Shown: positions 17,905 through 27,379, counted from the stretch's first letter. The stretch is DNA of 64,000 nt from Gammaproteobacteria bacterium (GCA_011523795.1 WTFY01000002.1:124001-188000); one strand, 5' to 3'. Notes: generated by a model from the letters alone, not told the origin. Made by a program: numbers and translations.

Positions 17905-19504
17905 CTTGCGGTTCTGGCAAACACATTGAATGGTAGCGGGCCGACAGTTCCTTGCGGTCGATCTTGCCATGCGTATTACGCGGGATCTCGTTCATGCGGA
18001 GGTACCGGACCGGCAGCATGTAAAACGGTAGAACCGTCTTCAGGTACCGTTCCAGTTCCTTTTCCGTTTTTTCCGGATCCTGGTCGGTCGTGTACACCAG
18101 GCATACGGCCTGACCGCGGTCAGGATGTGCCACACCGAAGGCCACGGCTTCCCTCACCGAATGGTACATGCCTGCAGGCTCTTCGATCTCACACGGGCTG
18201 ATACGATACCCTGACGTCTTGATCATGTCATCCTTGCGCCCGACGAAATAGAGGTACCCGTCCTGGTCCTGCCTGACCAGATCTCCAGACCAGACTTCGC
18301 AGCCGTTCATGTCCTGACCGTTGCCCGGGCCGCTGTGCAGTGGTCTGAACCGTTCGGCGGTCTTGTCTGGATCATTCCAGTAGCCCTGGGCGACCAGTGG
18401 CCCCCTGTGTACCAGTTCTCCCACTTCACCTGGCTGGCACAGCGATCCATCCTCGTGCACGATCCGGATTTCCGCGTGGGGTATGGGCTTTCCGATCGAT
18501 GCAGGTCGGCGCAGGACCTCATCCGGAGGCAGATAGGTAGACCGGAACGCTTCGGTCAGTCCGTACATCAGGTAAATGTCCGAACCGGGAAGTTTCTTTG
18601 CAAGCTTCCGGACGGTGGCCTCGGGCAGGATGTCTCCCGAGCTGGTGATGTAGCGGAGTGTCTTTTGAACCTTTGCGGGCCATTCGAGCCGGACGAGTTG
18701 TTGCCAGAGCGACGGCACGGCAGCCAGTCCGGTGATCCGGCCCATTTCCAGAGCTTTCATGACATCTTTTGGCAGCAGATAATCGTGCAGTACCAAGGTT
18801 GCGCCGACGCAGAAGGCGGTGGTCAGCTGGCTGAAGCCGTAATCGAAGCTGAAGGGCAGTACGGACAGGATCCGGTCATTTGCAGTGTTCCCGAGGTAGG
18901 CTGCCACGCTTTGTGCACCCATGCGCAGGTTCCTGTGGTTCAGTACAACACCCTTCGGTTTTCCCGTGCTTCCGGAAGTGTAGAATATGGCTGCTAGACC
19001 GGTTTCAGGGAGGTCGCCGGCAGGCGGACCAGGTTTTGAACAGAACGACTGCCAGCGATCTACCCTCAGGGCAGGTGGCAGGTTTTCAGGGAGTCCCGGC
19101 ACCGTGTCAGTCAGAACGACATGACGCAGAGAATCACAGTGTTGCAAGGTATCCCGCAAGGCCACCAGTCTGTGTGAAGTGGTGACCAGCAGCTCAATTT
19201 CGCAGTCTTTCAGGATATGACTCACCTGGAGGCTTTTAAGCGCCGGGTGCACCGGCACCATGCATCCGCCACAGCCAAGGGTTCCGAAAGATGCGGTAAC
19301 GGCCTCTACGCATTTTGGGAGGTAAATTCCGACGCGGGTTCCACGGTCCAGGCCAGCTAGGAAATACCCCCCTGCAAAATGCCTGCATGCCGCCTCAAGT
19401 GCGCGGTAAGTGGTCACGTCTTCACGGTGCTCGAGTGCCACGTTTTCAGGGTGCCTGCAAGCCTGCTCAGTGATGAATGAGAATACGGAAGATGGCATGG
19501 GCAC
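17891..19504 (-). CDS. Acyl/aminoacyl-AMP ligase, exosortase A-associated type
   Basis: A 537-residue ANL-superfamily enzyme that should adenylate a carboxylic acid and pass it to CoA or a carrier thiol. Motifs in order: the P-loop FYTSGSTGKPKGVV near residue 173, YLMYGLTEA near 322, SGDLVRQDQDGYLYFVGRKDD near 400 and the catalytic lysine in THGKIDRK (K514). It matches the ligase family annotated next to exosortase A loci. Cotranscribed with the decarboxylase, and opposite in strand to the ACP. GTG 19504 has GGGAA 7 bp upstream; ATG 19498 is the alternative. Whether it loads the nearby ACP is inference from position. Confidence 0.85.
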   Translation of the reverse strand: MPMPSSVFSFITEQACRHPENVALEHREDVTTYRALEAACRHFAGGYFLAGLDRGTRVGIYLPKCVEAVTASFGTLGCGGCMVPVHPALKSLQVSHILKDCEIELLVTTSHRLVALRDTLQHCDSLRHVVLTDTVPGLPENLPPALRVDRWQSFCSKPGPPAGDLPETGLAAIFYTSGSTGKPKGVVLNHRNLRMGAQSVAAYLGNTANDRILSVLPFSFDYGFSQLTTAFCVGATLVLHDYLLPKDVMKALEMGRITGLAAVPSLWQQLVRLEWPAKVQKTLRYITSSGDILPEATVRKLAKKLPGSDIYLMYGLTEAFRSTYLPPDEVLRRPASIGKPIPHAEIRIVHEDGSLCQPGEVGELVHRGPLVAQGYWNDPDKTAERFRPLHSGPGNGQDMNGCEVWSGDLVRQDQDGYLYFVGRKDDMIKTSGYRISPCEIEEPAGMYHSVREAVAFGVAHPDRGQAVCLVYTTDQDPEKTEKELERYLKTVLPFYMLPVRYLRMNEIPRNTHGKIDRKELSARYHSMCLPEPQDEHD

Positions 19505-19731
19505 AGTCTATTCCCGAATTCTTGCACAAGACAAGCCACTTGATCAGGATAGGCGGTCAGATCAACAACAGGGATGGTACATTTCCTGAAGGGATGGTCA
19601 AAACCTGGAGATTTTCAAACCTGTGAGATGGATTCTTGCTAAGATTCCACCCTGGTTCGACCTTCGTGTTTCGATGAGTATCGGGTTTTGGCACTTGAGA
19701 ATTCAATTCACAGCTCTTGCACCGCTTGCAG

Positions 19732-20811
19732 ATGAACGAGGAACTTGAGTCATTACGTCAGCAGATCGATGACGTAGACCGCGCGTTGCTGGACCTGATC
19801 AATGACCGGGCAAACCTGGCGCTTCGGATAGCACAAGTCAAGGCACGCTCCGGCAAGGGCGGGACGTTTTACAGGCCTGACAGGGAAGCGAACGTGCTCA
19901 ATAGAGTTCTCAAGCACAACCAGGGACCGTTGTCAGATGAAGAGGTGGCACGCCTGGTACGCGAGGTCATGTCCGCCTGCCTGGCACTGGAACAGGTTCT
20001 GAACATTGCGTTTCTCGGGCCTTCCGGCACGTTCACGGAAGAGGCCGCGCACAAGCATTTCGGCCGGTCTATCTGCACGGTAGCCGCGGATTCCATCGAC
20101 GACGTGTTCCGGGAGGTCGAGTCGGACAATGCTGACTACGGCGTGGTGCCGATCGAAAACTCGACGCAGGGCATCGTCAACAGCACGCTTGACATGTTCA
20201 TGGAGTCGACGCTCAAGATCGTCGGTGAAGTCGAACTCAGGATACATCAGCATTTGCTGACTCATGCGACCGATTTGTCCGGAATTGAAGTGCTGTACTC
20301 GCATCTTCAGTCGATCGCCCAGTGCAAGAGGTGGCTGGGTGACAACCTTCCTGGAGTTGAACGTATTCCGGTTACCAGCAATGCGGATGCCGCAAGGCGG
20401 GCCAGTGGCGAACCGCGGGCCGCAGCCATCGCAAGTGAGGATGCAGCCGTGAAATACCAGCTTCCGGTTTTGAAAAAGAACATCCAGGACTCGCCTGGCA
20501 ATACCACCCGTTTCCTGGTCATTGGCAAGCAGGAAACCGCACCTACCGGGTCCGACAAGACTACGCTGCTGGTGTCCACGCACAACAAGTCGGGAGCCCT
20601 GTACAGCTTGCTGCAGCCGCTCGCTCAGAACAATGTCAGCATGACGCGCATCGAGTCCAGGCCCTCACACTGCATCAACTGGGATTATGTTTTTTTCCTG
20701 GACCTGGATGGCCATGTCGAGAACCCGACGGTCCGGGCCTCGATCGAGGAACTTCGCGCGGAAGCCGGACTGCTCAAGGTCCTGGGATCCTATCCCAAGG
20801 CTGTACTCTGA
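19732..20811 (+). CDS. pheA: Chorismate mutase / prephenate dehydratase (P-protein)
   Basis: A bifunctional enzyme of phenylalanine synthesis. Residues 1-90 are an AroQ-type chorismate mutase (LRQQIDDVDRALLDLINDRA). Residues 95-270 are prephenate dehydratase (FLGPSGTFTEEAA and the NTTRFLVIG motif with catalytic Thr). The C-terminal ACT domain carries ESRPSHCINWDYVFFLD, the phenylalanine-binding ESRP motif, so feedback inhibition is likely. I chose ATG 19732 (359 residues) over an in-frame TTG 15 bp upstream; neither has a strong ribosome-binding site. It heads the pheA-tyrA-aroA-cmk-rpsA run and is divergent from the ligase. Confidence 0.95.
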   Translation: MNEELESLRQQIDDVDRALLDLINDRANLALRIAQVKARSGKGGTFYRPDREANVLNRVLKHNQGPLSDEEVARLVREVMSACLALEQVLNIAFLGPSGTFTEEAAHKHFGRSICTVAADSIDDVFREVESDNADYGVVPIENSTQGIVNSTLDMFMESTLKIVGEVELRIHQHLLTHATDLSGIEVLYSHLQSIAQCKRWLGDNLPGVERIPVTSNADAARRASGEPRAAAIASEDAAVKYQLPVLKKNIQDSPGNTTRFLVIGKQETAPTGSDKTTLLVSTHNKSGALYSLLQPLAQNNVSMTRIESRPSHCINWDYVFFLDLDGHVENPTVRASIEELRAEAGLLKVLGSYPKAVL

Positions 20812-20830
20812 CACGCACGGTAGCGATTCG

Positions 20831-21691
20831 ATGTTCGGCAAGGTTTACCTGATCGGTGTGGGGCTGATTAACGGTTCACTCGCCAGGGACCTGAAAGTCC
20901 GGAATCTGGCAGAAGTGGTGGTTGGGGTCGGCAGGAGCAGGCAGCGCCTGGAAGGCGCCCGTACCCTCGGGGTCGTCGATGAGTACTGCCTGTTGCGGGA
21001 TGCCGATGTATCGGATGCGAATCTCATCGTCATCGGGGTACCGGTTGGGAAAACGGCCGAAGTACTGGCGGCTATCCGGCCCAGTTACCGCTTGGATACC
21101 CTCCTGACGGATGTGGGAAGCACCAAGTGCAGCGTGATCCGGGCAGCCTTGGAAGTATTCGGTGAACTGCCCCCGGGGTTTGTGCCCGGGCATCCGATTG
21201 CAGGCAGCGAGCTGAGCGGATACGAGCATGCACAGGAAAACCTGTTCCTGGACCGGAAGGTGATTCTCACACCGGCCGGGTCCACGGATGCACAGGCTCT
21301 GCTGCGCATCCGCCGGATGTGGCAGGCCACCGGTGCATCGGTCGATGAACTGGATGCCGAACTGCATGACCGGATCCTGTCTGCGACCAGTCACCTGCCG
21401 CACATGGTAGCCTATGCGCTGGTGCACTACCTGGGCAGTCGGCAGGATGCGGATCACATCTTCGGCTATGCCGCGTCGGGCTTTTACGATTTCACGCGCA
21501 TCGCATCCAGCAGCCCCGACATGTGGGAGGATATCTGCATGGCCAACCGGGGCGAACTGCTCGCTTCCCTTGATGGCTTCGCAGGCCTGCTGGAGACGTT
21601 GCGTGCCATGATTGCGGAGGGTGATGGACCCCAGTTGCATGATTTTCTGGGACAGGCCAAGCGTTTGCGCGACAGCAATTCCGCAAGATGA
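20831..21691 (+). CDS. tyrA: Prephenate/arogenate dehydrogenase
   Basis: A 286-residue TyrA-type dehydrogenase for tyrosine synthesis. The dinucleotide motif VYLIGVGLINGSLARDL is at the N-terminus (Gly-x-Gly-x-x-Asn-Gly instead of the last Gly-Gly pattern), with the TDVGSTKCSVI and PGHPIAGSELSGYEHA segments (catalytic His) following. No chorismate mutase or ACT domain is fused. The frame is open back into pheA, but ATG 20831 lies 19 bp past the pheA stop and matches the family N-terminus. Cyclohexadienyl substrate preference cannot be read from the sequence. Confidence 0.93.
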   Translation: MFGKVYLIGVGLINGSLARDLKVRNLAEVVVGVGRSRQRLEGARTLGVVDEYCLLRDADVSDANLIVIGVPVGKTAEVLAAIRPSYRLDTLLTDVGSTKCSVIRAALEVFGELPPGFVPGHPIAGSELSGYEHAQENLFLDRKVILTPAGSTDAQALLRIRRMWQATGASVDELDAELHDRILSATSHLPHMVAYALVHYLGSRQDADHIFGYAASGFYDFTRIASSSPDMWEDICMANRGELLASLDGFAGLLETLRAMIAEGDGPQLHDFLGQAKRLRDSNSAR

Positions 21692-21720
21692 CAGGCTTCG
21701 GATACCATCTCTGACAGATA

Positions 21721-23019
21721 GTGAATTCCAGCTTTCAATTACAACCGCACGGCCAGTGCGGGGGCGTGCTGTACGTCCCGGGTGACAAGTCCATCTCGCA
21801 CCGTGCGCTAATGCTGGCCTCGCTGGCACAGGGTACGAGCGAAATCAGAGGATTCCTGCCCTCCGAGGACTGTCAGGCAACCGTTGCGGCATTTCGCCGC
21901 ATGGGCGTTGGCATGGAGCAGCCGGAGCATGAGCGGATACGGGTCCATGGCGTCGGGCTGCATGGCCTGCAGGCACCAGGCAGTGCGCTGGACATGGGGA
22001 ATTCGGGCACGGCCATGCGCATCCTGGCAGGCATCCTTTGCGGGCAGAGGTTCAGTGCCACCCTTACCGGGGATGCTTCCCTCAGCCGCCGACCGATGCG
22101 GCGCATCGTAGATCCACTGCGTGACATGGGGGCCTCGATCAGCATGAGCACGCAACAGACTGCACCGCTTGATATCCGGCCGGTGCAGGCGCTGCACGGC
22201 ATTGACTTCCACATGCCGGTGGCAAGCGCCCAGGTCAAGTCCTGCATGCTGTTGGCGGGACTCTACGCATCAGGCACCACCTGCATCCAGAGCAAGCATG
22301 GCTGTCGCGACCACACGGAAAGAATGCTTCAGGCCTTCTCCTACCCCGTGGAAGCGCAAGATAACCGGGTGTGTCTTCAGGGCGGGGGCAGGCTGGAAGC
22401 CACCGATATCGAGATCCCAGGAGATTTGTCCTCTGCGGCATTCTTCATCGTGGGCGCACTGATATCCGAATCGTCGCAGCTTACAGTGAAGAATGTCGGG
22501 ATCAACCCGACCCGATGCGGTGTGCTCGAAATACTGCGACGCATGGGCGCCAAGATTGATATCCGGAACGAAAGGCACTATGGTGCGGAACCCGTGGCAG
22601 ACCTCGTGGTTACCAGCAGCGCATTGCGTGGCATAGAGATTCCGGAGCACCTGATTGCAGACACTATCGACGAGTTTCCAATACTGTTCATTGCCGCAGC
22701 ATGTGCCGAGGGCACCACGGAACTGGATGGTGCGGAGGAATTGCGTGTGAAGGAATCAGACCGCATCCAAACCATGGCTACGGGACTCAGGAATCTCGGC
22801 ATCGATGCCAGGGAAAAGCCGGCTGGCCTGACAGTCAGGGGCGGAAGACTTACGGGGGGTGTGGTCGATAGCGGGGGTGATCACAGGGTGGCCATGGCGT
22901 TTGCCATCGCCTCGCTGGCCGCAACCGGTGCAGTGAGAGTGCTCGATACGAATCCTGTGGTCACATCCTTTCCTGACTTCGCAGACCGTGCCGCGCAACT
23001 GGGACTTCGGTTCGGATAA
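21721..23019 (+). CDS. aroA: 3-phosphoshikimate 1-carboxyvinyltransferase (EPSP synthase)
   Basis: Joins PEP and shikimate-3-phosphate in the shikimate pathway. The 432-residue protein has PGDKSISHRA (K23, S24), MGNSGTAMR near residue 98, SAQVKS near 168, NPTRCG near 264 and KESDRI near 345. The GDKS, SAQxK and NxTR combination is that of class II (CP4-like) enzymes rather than E. coli-type class I. The residue matching CP4 Ala100 is Gly here, so herbicide tolerance cannot be inferred. GTG start, 29 bp after tyrA. cmk starts 13 bp after its stop. Confidence 0.95.
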   Translation: MNSSFQLQPHGQCGGVLYVPGDKSISHRALMLASLAQGTSEIRGFLPSEDCQATVAAFRRMGVGMEQPEHERIRVHGVGLHGLQAPGSALDMGNSGTAMRILAGILCGQRFSATLTGDASLSRRPMRRIVDPLRDMGASISMSTQQTAPLDIRPVQALHGIDFHMPVASAQVKSCMLLAGLYASGTTCIQSKHGCRDHTERMLQAFSYPVEAQDNRVCLQGGGRLEATDIEIPGDLSSAAFFIVGALISESSQLTVKNVGINPTRCGVLEILRRMGAKIDIRNERHYGAEPVADLVVTSSALRGIEIPEHLIADTIDEFPILFIAAACAEGTTELDGAEELRVKESDRIQTMATGLRNLGIDAREKPAGLTVRGGRLTGGVVDSGGDHRVAMAFAIASLAATGAVRVLDTNPVVTSFPDFADRAAQLGLRFG

Positions 23020-23032
23020 GCGGCTGTTTCAG

Positions 23033-23710
23033 ATGTCCCGGGAAACCGTTCCAGTAATAACCATTGACGGGCCCGCCGGTTCGGGCAAGGGCACCATTGC
23101 AGTGAAGCTGGCCAGTCTGCTCGGGTATCACTACCTGGGAAGCGGCACCCTGTACCGGGTGCTGGCATGGTTCAGCCTGCATCACCAGGTCGAGGCTGAT
23201 GATCTGGAGAGTGTCCTCGGCATGTGTGAAACCATGCAGATCCGCTTCGAGACTTTCGGGGAAGATGGAGAGGTACGGGTATGGATCGACGGCCAGGACA
23301 TCTCGGACAGGCTGCGAACGGAGGAATGTGCGCTGGGCGCCTCCAGGCTTGCAATGTGTCAGCCAGTCAGGGAAGCCCTGTTGGAGAAACAGCACGGATT
23401 TCGCATGGCACCTGGGCTGGTCGCGGAGGGAAGGGATATGGGTACGGTGGTGTTTCCGGATGCGAGGCTCAAGATCTATCTCACGGCCAGCGCCATGGAA
23501 CGAGCCCAGAGGCGGCATAAACAGTTGAGGAAACAAGGAATTAGTGCTAGCCTTGACGATCTTTTGGCAGAGATTGAGGCGCGCGATGCCCGCGACAAAG
23601 AGCGGGCCATCTCACCGTTGAGACCGGCCGATGATGCGGTGAGGGTGGATTCGACGAATCTGACCATCGCCCAGGTGGTGCAGCATGTCGCGGCACTGGT
23701 TAACAATTAG
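23033..23710 (+). CDS. cmk: Cytidylate kinase
   Basis: Phosphorylates CMP and dCMP. The 225-residue protein starts MSRETVPVITIDGPAGSGKG, with the P-loop GPAGSGKGT at about residues 13-21, then YLGSGTLYRV, a nucleotide monophosphate-binding insert, and the EGRDMGTVVFPDA and KIYLTASAMERAQRR segments typical of Cmk. ATG 23033 is preferred; the frame is open 45 bp upstream into aroA. The cmk-rpsA-ihfB order is general in gammaproteobacteria. Confidence 0.95.
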   Translation: MSRETVPVITIDGPAGSGKGTIAVKLASLLGYHYLGSGTLYRVLAWFSLHHQVEADDLESVLGMCETMQIRFETFGEDGEVRVWIDGQDISDRLRTEECALGASRLAMCQPVREALLEKQHGFRMAPGLVAEGRDMGTVVFPDARLKIYLTASAMERAQRRHKQLRKQGISASLDDLLAEIEARDARDKERAISPLRPADDAVRVDSTNLTIAQVVQHVAALVNN

Positions 23711-23743
23711 AACCTAGCATGAAAAGGGACGAAGACAAATTAT

Positions 23744-25429
23744 ATGGCTGAAAGTTTTGCCCAGCTTCTGGAAGAGAGCGAAGATAATATCAACACGCAA
23801 CCAGGGATGATCATCAATGGCACGGTCGTGGACATCGGCAAGGATGCCGTAATCGTCAACGCCGGGCTCAAGTCCGAGGGCATGATCCCGATCGAACAGT
23901 TCCGGACCGACAACGGCGAACTCGAGGTTGAGATCGGCGATGAGGTTGAGGTGGCCCTGGATGCGCTTGAGGACGGGTACGGCGAGACCAGGCTGTCACG
24001 TGAAAAGGCGAGGCGTGCACGCGCATGGACGGAACTGGAGCGTATCCACGAAGCCGGCGAGACAGTGACTGGAATGATCACCGGCAAGGTCAAGGGCGGC
24101 TTCACGGTGGAACTGCAGGATCTTCGAGCGTTCCTGCCCAGTTCCCTGGTGGATATCCGTCCGGTCCGGGATACGACCTACCTGGAAGGCAGGGAGCTTG
24201 AATTCAAGCTCGTGAAGATCGATACCAAGCGTAACAATATCGTCGTCTCGCGCAGGGCCGTGGTCGAATCGGAATACAGCGTCGAGCGCGAGCAATTGAT
24301 CAATGCGCTGAAGGAAGGCGCCATTATCAAGGGTATCGTGAAAAACCTGACTGATTACGGGGCGTTTCTGGACCTGGGGGGTATTGACGGGTTGCTGCAT
24401 ATTACGGACATGGCCTGGAAGCGTGTCAAGCATCCGTCCGAGATCGTGTCCATTGGAGACGAAATAGACGTGCGGGTACTGAAGTTTGACAAGGAGAAGA
24501 CACGTGTCTCGCTCGGTCTGAAACAGCTCAACGATGATCCCTGGAGCGGGATTGACCGCCGCTATCCTGAAGACACGAGAGTGTTCGGCAAGATCACCAA
24601 CATTGCGGACTACGGCTGCTTCGTGGAGATCGAGGAAGGCATAGAGGGTCTGGTGCATGTCTCCGAGATGGACTGGACCAACAAGAACGTCAGTCCTTAC
24701 AAGGTGGCCTCGCTGGGAGATGAGGTTGAGGTGATGGTCCTGGATATTGACGAGGAACGCAGAAGGATCTCACTGGGTCTGAAGCAGTGTCAGCCCAATC
24801 CCTGGGACAATTTCGCCAGCAAGTACAGTCGAGGAAGCGAGACACAGGGGATCATCAAGTCGATTACCGATTTTGGAATCTTTGTTGGCCTGGAGGGCGG
24901 GATAGACGGGCTTGTGCACCTGTCGGACCTGGCCTGGAACATGCCCGGTGAGGAGGCCGTTCGGGCGTACAAGAAAGGTGATGAGCTGCGTGCCATGGTA
25001 CTTTCGGTGGATGCCGAGCGTGAGCGGATATCGCTGGGTGTCAAGCAGTTGGTACAGAACCCGTTTTCAGCCTGGATTGCAGAAAACCCCAAGGGCAGCA
25101 TTGTCAAGGGGACCGTGAGTGCCGTGGAGGCCAAGGCCGCTACCATTCGCCTTGCAGACGGTGTTGAGGGGATGCTCAAGGCCTCTGAAATTGCACGCGA
25201 CCGGGTAGAGGATGCACGCACAGTGCTGAAAGAAGGCCAGGAGGTTGAGGCCAAGTTCGTGGGTGTGGACAAGAAGTCGAGGACGGTCACGCTTTCCATC
25301 AAGGCCAAGGAGTCCCAAGAGGAAGCATCAGCTGTTCAGGATTACAGCAGCAGCGAGTCCCCTGCGACCAGCCTCGGTGAAATTCTCAAGGAGTCGATCG
25401 AGGAAAACAGGGAAAGCGCCAAGGGTTGA
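23744..25429 (+). CDS. rpsA: 30S ribosomal protein S1
   Basis: A 561-residue S1 with six OB-fold S1 repeats, the gammaproteobacterial arrangement. The best preserved repeats contain [44 protein letters not shown] and [21 protein letters not shown]. It recruits mRNA to the 30S subunit. Start ATG 23744 follows GGGACG. The C-terminal end is acidic and serine-rich, as usual. ihfB follows after 30 bp. Confidence 0.97.
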   Translation: MAESFAQLLEESEDNINTQPGMIINGTVVDIGKDAVIVNAGLKSEGMIPIEQFRTDNGELEVEIGDEVEVALDALEDGYGETRLSREKARRARAWTELERIHEAGETVTGMITGKVKGGFTVELQDLRAFLPSSLVDIRPVRDTTYLEGRELEFKLVKIDTKRNNIVVSRRAVVESEYSVEREQLINALKEGAIIKGIVKNLTDYGAFLDLGGIDGLLHITDMAWKRVKHPSEIVSIGDEIDVRVLKFDKEKTRVSLGLKQLNDDPWSGIDRRYPEDTRVFGKITNIADYGCFVEIEEGIEGLVHVSEMDWTNKNVSPYKVASLGDEVEVMVLDIDEERRRISLGLKQCQPNPWDNFASKYSRGSETQGIIKSITDFGIFVGLEGGIDGLVHLSDLAWNMPGEEAVRAYKKGDELRAMVLSVDAERERISLGVKQLVQNPFSAWIAENPKGSIVKGTVSAVEAKAATIRLADGVEGMLKASEIARDRVEDARTVLKEGQEVEAKFVGVDKKSRTVTLSIKAKESQEEASAVQDYSSSESPATSLGEILKESIEENRESAKG

Positions 25430-25459
25430 CTTGACTACAGGGTTCAACAGGAGAACAGG

Positions 25460-25783
25460 ATGACTGGCGAAGCACATAAGAAGGTGATCACGAAGTCGGA
25501 ACTGATCGAGAACATTGCTGGTCAGCAAAACCACCTTGCCTACAAGGATATCGAGCTCTCGGTAAAAAGCATCATTGAGCTGATGAGCACTTCGCTGGCA
25601 AAGGGCGAGCGTATCGAGGTGCGCGGATTCGGGAGTTTCTCGCTGCATTTCAGGCCTCCCCGAATCGGGCGTAACCCCAAGACCGGCGAAGCCGTGTCCC
25701 TGCCCGGGAAACATGTCCCGCATTTCAAGCCAGGAAAGGAGTTGCGGGAGCGTGTGAACCGGTCTCCCGACAGCGGACAGTAG
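25460..25783 (+). CDS. ihfB: Integration host factor subunit beta
   Basis: A 107-residue HU/IHF family DNA-bending protein. It has [15 protein letters not shown] at the N-terminus, [18 protein letters not shown] around residues 55-72 and [21 protein letters not shown], where the proline of the DNA-inserting arm lies. The position directly after rpsA identifies the beta subunit. The ribosome-binding site AACAGGAG precedes the ATG. Its partner gene ihfA is at 46.3 kb. Confidence 0.95.
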   Translation: MTGEAHKKVITKSELIENIAGQQNHLAYKDIELSVKSIIELMSTSLAKGERIEVRGFGSFSLHFRPPRIGRNPKTGEAVSLPGKHVPHFKPGKELRERVNRSPDSGQ

Positions 25784-25827
25784 ATCCGAAAGAGTGCAGG
25801 AGACGCTTCGGCAATCCCTGGAATCTC

Positions 25828-26121
25828 ATGCTTCGTTTCCTGTCTCTTCTGGTGCTGGTGGTCATCGCAGTACTCATATCGATTTTCACGCTTGAAAACC
25901 TGGACCCGGTAACCATCCGGTTTCTCACGCTGGACCTGCAGGTGCCGCTGGGAGTCACGTTGCTGCTATGCCTGGGTGCCGGTGCACTGGGAGGCTTGCT
26001 GTTCAGTGCCGCAATGGCTTTGCGCAACCGCCGCCGTGCCAAAACCCTGGCCAGGAAAGTCGAAATGCTTGAGCAGGAAATAACGAACCTGAGGCAGTTG
26101 CCCATCAAGAGCCCCAGATGA
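25828..26121 (+). CDS. lapA: LapA family protein (DUF1049)
   Basis: A 97-residue inner-membrane protein with two hydrophobic segments (about residues 3-22 and 43-66) flanking the short periplasmic ENLDPVTIRFL motif, followed by a cytosolic coiled coil. It is the partner of LapB in control of LpxC turnover and LPS assembly in E. coli. The stop overlaps the lapB start (ATGATG), which supports translational coupling. Confidence 0.9.
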   Translation: MLRFLSLLVLVVIAVLISIFTLENLDPVTIRFLTLDLQVPLGVTLLLCLGAGALGGLLFSAAMALRNRRRAKTLARKVEMLEQEITNLRQLPIKSPR

Positions 26122-27278
26122 TGTTTGAAATGTACTGGTTGCTGCTGCTGATGGCAGGGGCTGCAGGCTGGTATCTTGCATACATTTATTACCGTTCCAG
26201 ACCGAAACCCAAGATTCCTGGCGAATACCTGAAAGGTCTCAACTACCTGCTCGACGAGCAGCCGGACAAGGCACTGGAAGTGTTCATCGATCTGGTCGAC
26301 GTGGATACCGAGACCGTCGAGACCTACCTGATCCTGGGGAACATGTTCCGGCGCAGGGGCGAGGTGGACCGTGCAATCCGTATCCACCAGAACCTGATCG
26401 CGCGTCCTGCCCTGGGTGCCAACTACCGTTCGACCGCGTTGCTTGAACTAGCGAAAGATTACTTCAAGGCTGGCCTGCTGGACCGTGCTGAATCCCTGTT
26501 CGTGGAAGTCGTCAAGCTCGGGCTGCAGGCCGAAGAGGCCTACCCCCTGTTGCTGAGCCTGTATGAACAGGAAAAAGAGTGGGAAATGGCTATCGAGACC
26601 GCAACCGAGATGCAGAAAAAAAGCGACAAGAGGATGAACCAGACCATCGCACATTATTACTGTGAGCTGAGTGAGCAGGAGTCTGCCGGGCACGCGGGCG
26701 ACCTCGCTGCAGCCAGGAAAATGGCCAGGAAGGCCCTGTCCCATGACAAGGGCTGCGCAAGGGCCAACGTGTTGCTCGGGAATTATGCCATGCACGAGAA
26801 GAACTGCAGGGTTGCCATCAAGCATTACACCGGCGTGTTCAGGCAGAAACCGGAGTACCTGCCGGAGATTTTCCTGAAGTTGCGCGAGGCGTTCCTGATG
26901 CAGGACAATCAGGATGGATTCAGGCAGTTCCTCCTTAAAATCAGGGATTCCAAGTTGAGCGGTATCCTGTTGCCTGCCCTGTTAACGAACCTGACGTTGA
27001 ATGAGACGGAAAGGAACGAGGTGCTGCAGTTGCTGGAGCATAAACCAGAGCTGTCCCTTCCCGAAATCAGTGCCTTCCTGGAGAACCTCCGGCAGCAGGA
27101 GAAGTCCCTGGGAGAGCTGGGTGCGGACAGGATTCAGGCAAGCATCGAAAACTTTATCAGCGGGTGCAATTCACACCAGTGCAGGCAGTGCGGGTTTCAG
27201 GGCAAGAGACTCTACTGGCAATGTCCGAGCTGCCATTACTGGGGCACGGTAATTCCGGTGGTGCCTGGACTGGAGTGA
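26118..27278 (+). CDS. lapB: Lipopolysaccharide assembly protein B (YciM)
   Basis: A 386-residue protein with an N-terminal membrane anchor (residues 5-23), a series of TPR repeats (about 35-320) and a C-terminal rubredoxin-like zinc/iron module with CRQCG and CPSCHYWGT. In E. coli LapB acts as adaptor that brings LpxC to FtsH and so sets LPS synthesis. The N-terminal DVDTETVETYLILGNMFRRRGEVDRAIRIHQ segment is the best conserved part. Overlaps lapA by 4 bp. Confidence 0.93.
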   Translation: MMFEMYWLLLLMAGAAGWYLAYIYYRSRPKPKIPGEYLKGLNYLLDEQPDKALEVFIDLVDVDTETVETYLILGNMFRRRGEVDRAIRIHQNLIARPALGANYRSTALLELAKDYFKAGLLDRAESLFVEVVKLGLQAEEAYPLLLSLYEQEKEWEMAIETATEMQKKSDKRMNQTIAHYYCELSEQESAGHAGDLAAARKMARKALSHDKGCARANVLLGNYAMHEKNCRVAIKHYTGVFRQKPEYLPEIFLKLREAFLMQDNQDGFRQFLLKIRDSKLSGILLPALLTNLTLNETERNEVLQLLEHKPELSLPEISAFLENLRQQEKSLGELGADRIQASIENFISGCNSHQCRQCGFQGKRLYWQCPSCHYWGTVIPVVPGLE

Positions 27279-27338
27279 GGCACAGCGCAATGACTGGATG
27301 GGATACTGCTGATTCCGGACGTCAATGCTACAGGACGC

Positions 27339-27347
27339 TGGTATAAT
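27339..27347 (+). promoter_or_regulatory. Extended -10 promoter for galU
   Basis: TGGTATAAT (TG-n before a perfect TATAAT) lies 32 bp before the galU ATG in the 101-bp gap after lapB. No convincing -35 hexamer is seen. It would give a short untranslated leader. Confidence 0.6.
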
Positions 27348-27379
27348 TCCCTTTTTCTGAAACATTCACCAGGACCAGC

